Below, one piece after another: positions 60,487 to 64,000 of a stretch of 64,000 nt of DNA. The notes beneath the pieces are model-generated. The model did no database searches and was not told the DNA's origin. It was given only the letters and a program-made list of their open reading frames with translations. This DNA is from Paenibacillus radicis (ex Gao et al. 2016) (GTDB lineage Bacteria > Bacillota > Bacilli > Paenibacillales > Paenibacillaceae): the NCBI RefSeq assembly GCF_014641555.1, contig NZ_BMHY01000001.1, forward strand, positions 1,089,678 through 1,153,677. The letters run 5' to 3'. The translations under genes and the position numbers were made by a program. Each line of letters starts with the position of its first letter. Position 1 is the first letter of the stretch.

Positions 60487-61629
60487 TTGAAGCTGCGGGA
60501 TAACGAGACTAAGCCGTTGCTATACAAACAGATGGTTGTAAAGGTGCTGGAGCTGATTCGAAGCCGAAAGCTAAAGGCGCATGATCCCGTTCCGTCGGAG
60601 GGGGAATTGGCCAAGCTATATGGGGTGAGCCGAATGACGGCCAAGCTTGCGCTCGATATTTTGGTCAAGCAGGATATTGTCTACAGGCTGGCGCGCAGGG
60701 GAACGTTTTTATCCGCCCGATATGTCGAAGGAGCAGAGGAACTGCCATTGCCGAGAGCAGCTGCACATGCCGAGAAGCCAGCCAAAAGAAAGATTGCCAT
60801 GGTCTTTCCGAACATGGATGATTATACGGCACGTATTATCGCCTCGGCAGAGCAGGAAGCCCGCAAGCTGAACTGCCAGCTCCTTATTCGGATTTCATTG
60901 GACAAAGACGATGAGAGCGAATGCCTGCAGGAGCTGTACGAGGACCGGGTGGACGGCGTTATTTTATATCCGAGGGGACGCATTGCTTGCAGTGAGAAGG
61001 TGCTGGAGCTGAGCCGGCTTCGTTATCCTCTGGTCATTATCGATCGTATTTTTCGCGAGGTGCAAATCGATTGCGTCTATCATGATCACTACCAGGGCGC
61101 CTACAATCTCGTGCAATACTTAATTGGCCGGGGTCATAAGGAAATCGGCTATATTTCTATGTCATTTGATGGGGTTACAAGCCGCGAGGACCGCTATAAA
61201 GGTTATTTGCAGGCGCTTCGGGATCATAAATTGACGGCTAATGAAGGCTATGCGCTGCTGCATTGTTCGGAGGATTACATGAATCGGCTGAGTGAGAGTA
61301 ACCTGCAGCTGGAAGCTTTTATCGGGAGTAATCCTGCTCTGACGGCGATCGTCTGTGCGGATGATTATTTGGCTACCTCCTGTCTGTACACGGCTCTGAA
61401 GATGAACGTACCGGTGCCTGATCAGCTTTCAGTCATCGGCTTCTCCGATATTCAATTATCGAGTTTGCTGCCGATTCCGCTGACGACCGCAAGGCAAACG
61501 ACCGAGCAAATTGGCCAAGCTGCTATTAATTTGTTGTTCAAACGAATGGATAAATCGAGAGAAGGGGCAGTCACGATAAAAGTGAAAACGTCGATTATTG
61601 AACGAAGCTCTGTCAAAACGATTGATTGA
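60487..61629 (+). CDS. GntR-LacI chimeric transcriptional regulator (AraR-like)
   Basis: A 380-residue regulator with an N-terminal GntR winged helix (KPLLYKQMVVKVLELIRSRK, PVPSEGELAKLYGVSRMTAK, GTFLSA) joined to a LacI/GalR-type sugar-binding domain from about residue 95 (KIAMVFPNMDDYTARIIASA; DGVILYPRG; AIVCADDYLATSCLYTALK; LSVIGFSDIQLSSLLPIPLT). This is the architecture of AraR of Bacillus. Start TTG 60487 with AGGGGG upstream. It faces the crystallin-Vps62 and second DUF5054 genes on the same strand and may control them in response to a sugar. Confidence 0.88.
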   Translation: MKLRDNETKPLLYKQMVVKVLELIRSRKLKAHDPVPSEGELAKLYGVSRMTAKLALDILVKQDIVYRLARRGTFLSARYVEGAEELPLPRAAAHAEKPAKRKIAMVFPNMDDYTARIIASAEQEARKLNCQLLIRISLDKDDESECLQELYEDRVDGVILYPRGRIACSEKVLELSRLRYPLVIIDRIFREVQIDCVYHDHYQGAYNLVQYLIGRGHKEIGYISMSFDGVTSREDRYKGYLQALRDHKLTANEGYALLHCSEDYMNRLSESNLQLEAFIGSNPALTAIVCADDYLATSCLYTALKMNVPVPDQLSVIGFSDIQLSSLLPIPLTTARQTTEQIGQAAINLLFKRMDKSREGAVTIKVKTSIIERSSVKTID

Positions 61630-61703
61630 ATATGTCAATGACATACCCTATGATTTGATTTGTGCCGCTGGCAGCACGGTTAGAGAGAAAGGAGGGTTTA
61701 ATT

Positions 61704-61717
61704 TGAAAGCGCTAACA
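61704..61717 (+). promoter_or_regulatory. cre site TGAAAGCGCTAACA
   Basis: Matches the catabolite-responsive element consensus at all fixed positions; 77 bp upstream of the true start of the crystallin-Vps62 gene. Its presence makes the ATG at 61717 unlikely as a start. Confidence 0.6.
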
Positions 61718-61794
61718 TGACGGAGTTGAACATTATGCAAGGAAAGGCAAAGCGTTATGAAGTGAAATCTAAAAACGAAATGAGGAGCTCGATT

Positions 61795-63288
61795 ATGAAA
61801 ATATTCAAGTTGTTTGTTTTAGTTTCACTATTGGCCTTAACTGCACCTGCATTTACGTTCATAACACCTGCGGACGCAGCAGGACAGTCTCCTGTAACCG
61901 CCTATAGGGACGGTAATTTTACCGGTGTCACGCAAGATTTCGAAACGGGACTTTACAATGTTGATCAGATAGGCACCGTGGGCAACGACAAGATTTCCTC
62001 GATCCGGATTGCACCAGGCTACAGAGTCACCTTGTATAAGGATTATAATTTCTCCGGTTCCTCCAAAGTTTTGTATGCCGATACAGCCTGGCTGGACGAT
62101 TTCAACGATGAGACATCGAGCATGAAAGTCGAACTGATCGGCGCGGCCCGCATGCCAGTGACAGCTTACTCGAATTCGCCTTACGGCGGTTTGGAGCAGG
62201 CGTTCGGTGTAGGCAATTATGATTGGGCGGAGCTTCAAGCGGGAGTAGGCAATGATTCGATCTCCTCGATTCGGGTCGCTCCGGGCTACAAGGTTACGCT
62301 GTACAAAAACGCCAATTTCTCCGGTGCTTCCAAAGTGCTGACGGCAGATGCGATTTATGTGGGCAGCGACTTTAATGACGCTGTGTCGAGTTTGAGAGTA
62401 GAAGCGATTTCGCCTCTGGATGCGACGAGCGTCGCCGTTCCGAACAACGCTTATACGGATGCTTCCAAGCGCCAGCTGCTGGAAACGTTCGCTCCAAGAA
62501 TATGGATGGCACAAGGAGAATCGTACTTCCCGTCCTCCGTCGAATTTACTTTTCCGCATGTTGACCGCTACTTGAATCCTAGCTCCGGCAAGTATGAGAT
62601 CAAGACGAAGACGCCGCTTGATCCTTATACGCTTAAGCTTCCTTACTTCTCTGGAGATTTGGCGAATGCGCCGATTTATGCTTTCTGGGTGGAGAAGGAT
62701 TACAACAACGTGGACATGGTCTTCTTCCAGTTCAGTCCTTATGATTTGGGGAAAACAGTATTCGGCACAGAGGTTGGCGATCACGTCGGCGACTGGGAGC
62801 GCATTACGGTCCGTCTGGCAAAGTTTGTCGACAATAACACGAACTACTTGAAGCCGGTTCAAGTGTTTTATGGCGCACATTCCTTTGGCACCGCTTACAA
62901 CTGGGATGAAGTGACGAAAATCAATCAAACGCATCCGGTAGGATACACTGCATTCGGTTCACACGGTATGTGGAAGGATGCGGGAACTCATGTGTATCAG
63001 GAGCTTGTTGTCACCCAGTTGACGGATGTAACGAATCAGGGAACGGCATGGGATACTTGGAACAACGTTCAAGCCTTCCAGTATTATCCGCATTTATCGA
63101 CGGGCAACGGTTTAGGAAACCCTTGGCCGACCTGGCTGGATAAAGATTATACGAATCCGAACAGCGATGCTGTCTATCGGTTCGGCAACCCTGCACAAGG
63201 CTCGTTTTTCGGTCAGCCTCTGCTTGCGGGCGGACCAACTGGACCTCAGGAGAAAGGCGCTTTGACGAATGATGTTGTTCTAGATTAA
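61795..63288 (+). CDS. secreted beta/gamma-crystallin plus Vps62-like protein
   Basis: A 497-residue exported protein. ATG 61795 has GAGGAG seven bases upstream and gives a signal peptide (MKIFKLFVLVSLLALTAPAF, cleavage near ADAA). Two beta/gamma-crystallin domains follow: SPVTAYRDGNFTGVTQDFET and MPVTAYSNSPYGGLEQAFGV, each with two Greek-key motifs ending in calcium-type N/D-N/D-x-x-S-S sites (NDKISS, NDETSS, NDSISS, NDAVSS). From about residue 215 comes a Vps62-type domain (FAPRIWMAQGESYFPSSVEF; EVGDHVGDWERITVRLAKFV; PVQVFYGAHSFG; GSHGMW). The fungal Vps62 function is poorly defined. Calcium-dependent extracellular binding or lytic activity is a guess. Upstream cre site and GntR-LacI regulator suggest carbon control. 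Confidence 0.8.
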   Translation: MKIFKLFVLVSLLALTAPAFTFITPADAAGQSPVTAYRDGNFTGVTQDFETGLYNVDQIGTVGNDKISSIRIAPGYRVTLYKDYNFSGSSKVLYADTAWLDDFNDETSSMKVELIGAARMPVTAYSNSPYGGLEQAFGVGNYDWAELQAGVGNDSISSIRVAPGYKVTLYKNANFSGASKVLTADAIYVGSDFNDAVSSLRVEAISPLDATSVAVPNNAYTDASKRQLLETFAPRIWMAQGESYFPSSVEFTFPHVDRYLNPSSGKYEIKTKTPLDPYTLKLPYFSGDLANAPIYAFWVEKDYNNVDMVFFQFSPYDLGKTVFGTEVGDHVGDWERITVRLAKFVDNNTNYLKPVQVFYGAHSFGTAYNWDEVTKINQTHPVGYTAFGSHGMWKDAGTHVYQELVVTQLTDVTNQGTAWDTWNNVQAFQYYPHLSTGNGLGNPWPTWLDKDYTNPNSDAVYRFGNPAQGSFFGQPLLAGGPTGPQEKGALTNDVVLD

Positions 63289-63361
63289 AGGTTGGACATG
63301 GATAGGGTAGAAAGAGAAATTTGAGCGGTACGAAGCCATATTTACGGAGGCAGGACAACGA

Positions 63362-64000
63362 ATGAAAAGCAATAGAACGGTTCACGTCGTCTTTAAAACG
63401 CATTTGGATATCGGATTTACACATTTGGCTGCCCATGTGCTGAAGCAATACAAAGAGGAATATATTCCGAAAGCAATTGCGCTCGCCGAGCAGCTGGAAG
63501 CGGAGGGCGGAGCTGCGCGCTTCGTGTGGACGACAGGCTCGTGGCTGATTCGCCATTATTTGGATCATGCCTCGCCAGACGAGAAACAAGCGATGGAAAA
63601 GGCGATAAGAAGCGGGCATATTGCTTGGCACGGTTTGCCCTTTACGATGCATACGGAGCTGCTGGACCCTCAGCTGCTCCAGTATGGCTTGTCGATCAGC
63701 CAGGAGCTCGATCAGCAGTTCGGCAAGATGACCATCGCTGCCAAAATGACCGATGTTCCAGGTCATACGCTGTCTATGGTTCCTTATATGAGCGCAGCAG
63801 GCATTCAATATTTGCATCTTGGTGTCAACCCTGCCTCTAAGCGTCCCGACGTTCCGAGGCTGTTCCGCTGGCAAGCGGAGGACGGCAGTGAGATCATCGT
63901 GAATTACTCAGGCAGCTACGGAGAGGCAGTAGAAGTGGATGGCATGGACGATATCCTTCTGTTTGCCCATACCGGAGACAATTGCGGTCCTCCAAGTGCC
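63362..64000 (+). CDS. DUF5054 family, GH38-like glycoside hydrolase (copy 2, 3' end outside window)
   Basis: The frame is open to the window edge, giving 213 residues of a protein closely similar to the product at 39887: VHVVFKTHLDIGFTHLAAHV (His 14, Asp 16), RFVWTTGSWLIRHYLDHASP, HIAWHGLPFTMHTELLDPQL, AAKMTDVPGHTLSMVPYMSA (Asp 131), LHLGVNPASKRPDVPRLFRW and FAHTGDNCGPPSA. All presumed active-site blocks are conserved, so this is a functional paralogue rather than a relic. ATG 63362 follows GGAGG. It lies downstream of the crystallin-Vps62 gene with a 73-bp gap and no terminator. Confidence 0.8.
   Translation, partial: MKSNRTVHVVFKTHLDIGFTHLAAHVLKQYKEEYIPKAIALAEQLEAEGGAARFVWTTGSWLIRHYLDHASPDEKQAMEKAIRSGHIAWHGLPFTMHTELLDPQLLQYGLSISQELDQQFGKMTIAAKMTDVPGHTLSMVPYMSAAGIQYLHLGVNPASKRPDVPRLFRWQAEDGSEIIVNYSGSYGEAVEVDGMDDILLFAHTGDNCGPPSA

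Noticed and set aside
61717..61794. 26-residue extension of the crystallin-Vps62 protein
   Set aside because: It overlaps the cre site and would bury the signal peptide; ATG 61795 has its own GAGGAG.
61837..62934. 365-codon antisense frame opposite the crystallin-Vps62 gene
   Set aside because: Unlike any protein family, internal to a clear secreted protein gene; shadow frame.

Overview
The window looks like chromosomal DNA of a Paenibacillus-type, endospore-forming, low-to-mid GC Firmicute. Pointers are the GerA/GerC/GerB-type germination operon, PdaA-type spore-cortex deacetylase, LplB/LplC-like sugar ABC transporters driven by YesM/YesN-like two-component systems, S-layer-homology (SLH) segments on a secreted glycosidase, abundant MarR/LysR/LacI/AraC regulators, strong AGGAGG ribosome sites and frequent TTG/GTG starts. 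I see no insertion sequence, prophage, tRNA or rRNA.  Layout. 1-13.8 kb is mostly housekeeping: the 3' end of parC, MarR regulators, a leftward operon (methyltransferase, RluA-type pseudouridine synthase, CapA-like protein), an XRE regulator divergent from a small zinc-ribbon-like gene, a MarR/MFS pair, pdaA, a branched-chain aminotransferase, a LysR regulator, greA, a PhnB-like protein and a flavoprotein oxidoreductase. 13.8-18.5 kb holds an MMPL exporter with its TetR repressor, a decayed lipoprotein remnant, a 57-bp near-seamless inverted repeat, and a DJ-1/PfpI gene behind what reads as a ZTP (pfl) riboswitch with its own terminator. 18.5-24 kb is an AraC-controlled sugar ABC transporter plus a PHP phosphatase; then a Cys-tRNA(Pro) deacylase/TetM-like GTPase pair, a LysR gene, and at 27.4-27.83 kb an unusual array of eight short hairpins in two sequence families, mostly on a ~52-bp step, just upstream of an HPP-family membrane protein.  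28.6-42 kb is a glycan-utilisation locus: sensor kinase, AraC-type response regulator, two permeases, solute-binding lipoprotein, then GH110-like, GH95 and DUF5054 (GH38-like) enzymes. A second DUF5054 gene runs off the right edge. 42.1-52.7 kb is a myo-inositol catabolic operon (iolD-E-C-A-J-G-B) followed by a LacI-type regulator and a HAD hydrolase, with a divergently transcribed gene of unknown function. 52.8-56.9 kb is the ger operon. 57-64 kb carries a DUF7002-like gene, a secreted GH8-SLH enzyme, a NUDIX hydrolase, a GntR-LacI chimeric regulator, a secreted beta/gamma-crystallin plus Vps62-like protein and the second DUF5054 gene.  Regulation is unusually readable. Central-CG, LacI-type palindromes occur in three distinct flavours: ATTAAACCGGTTTAAT before DUF5054 gene 1, AAGCGCTT pairs before iolD and before the GH8 gene, and a 23-bp palindrome on the lacI promoter. 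An XRE operator sits exactly in the spacer of its own promoter. The strongest candidates for something undescribed are the two DUF5054 glycosidase-like paralogues, the hairpin array, the ZTP-riboswitch-controlled DJ-1/PfpI gene and the crystallin-Vps62 fusion. All functional calls are by recognition of motifs; no searches were run.
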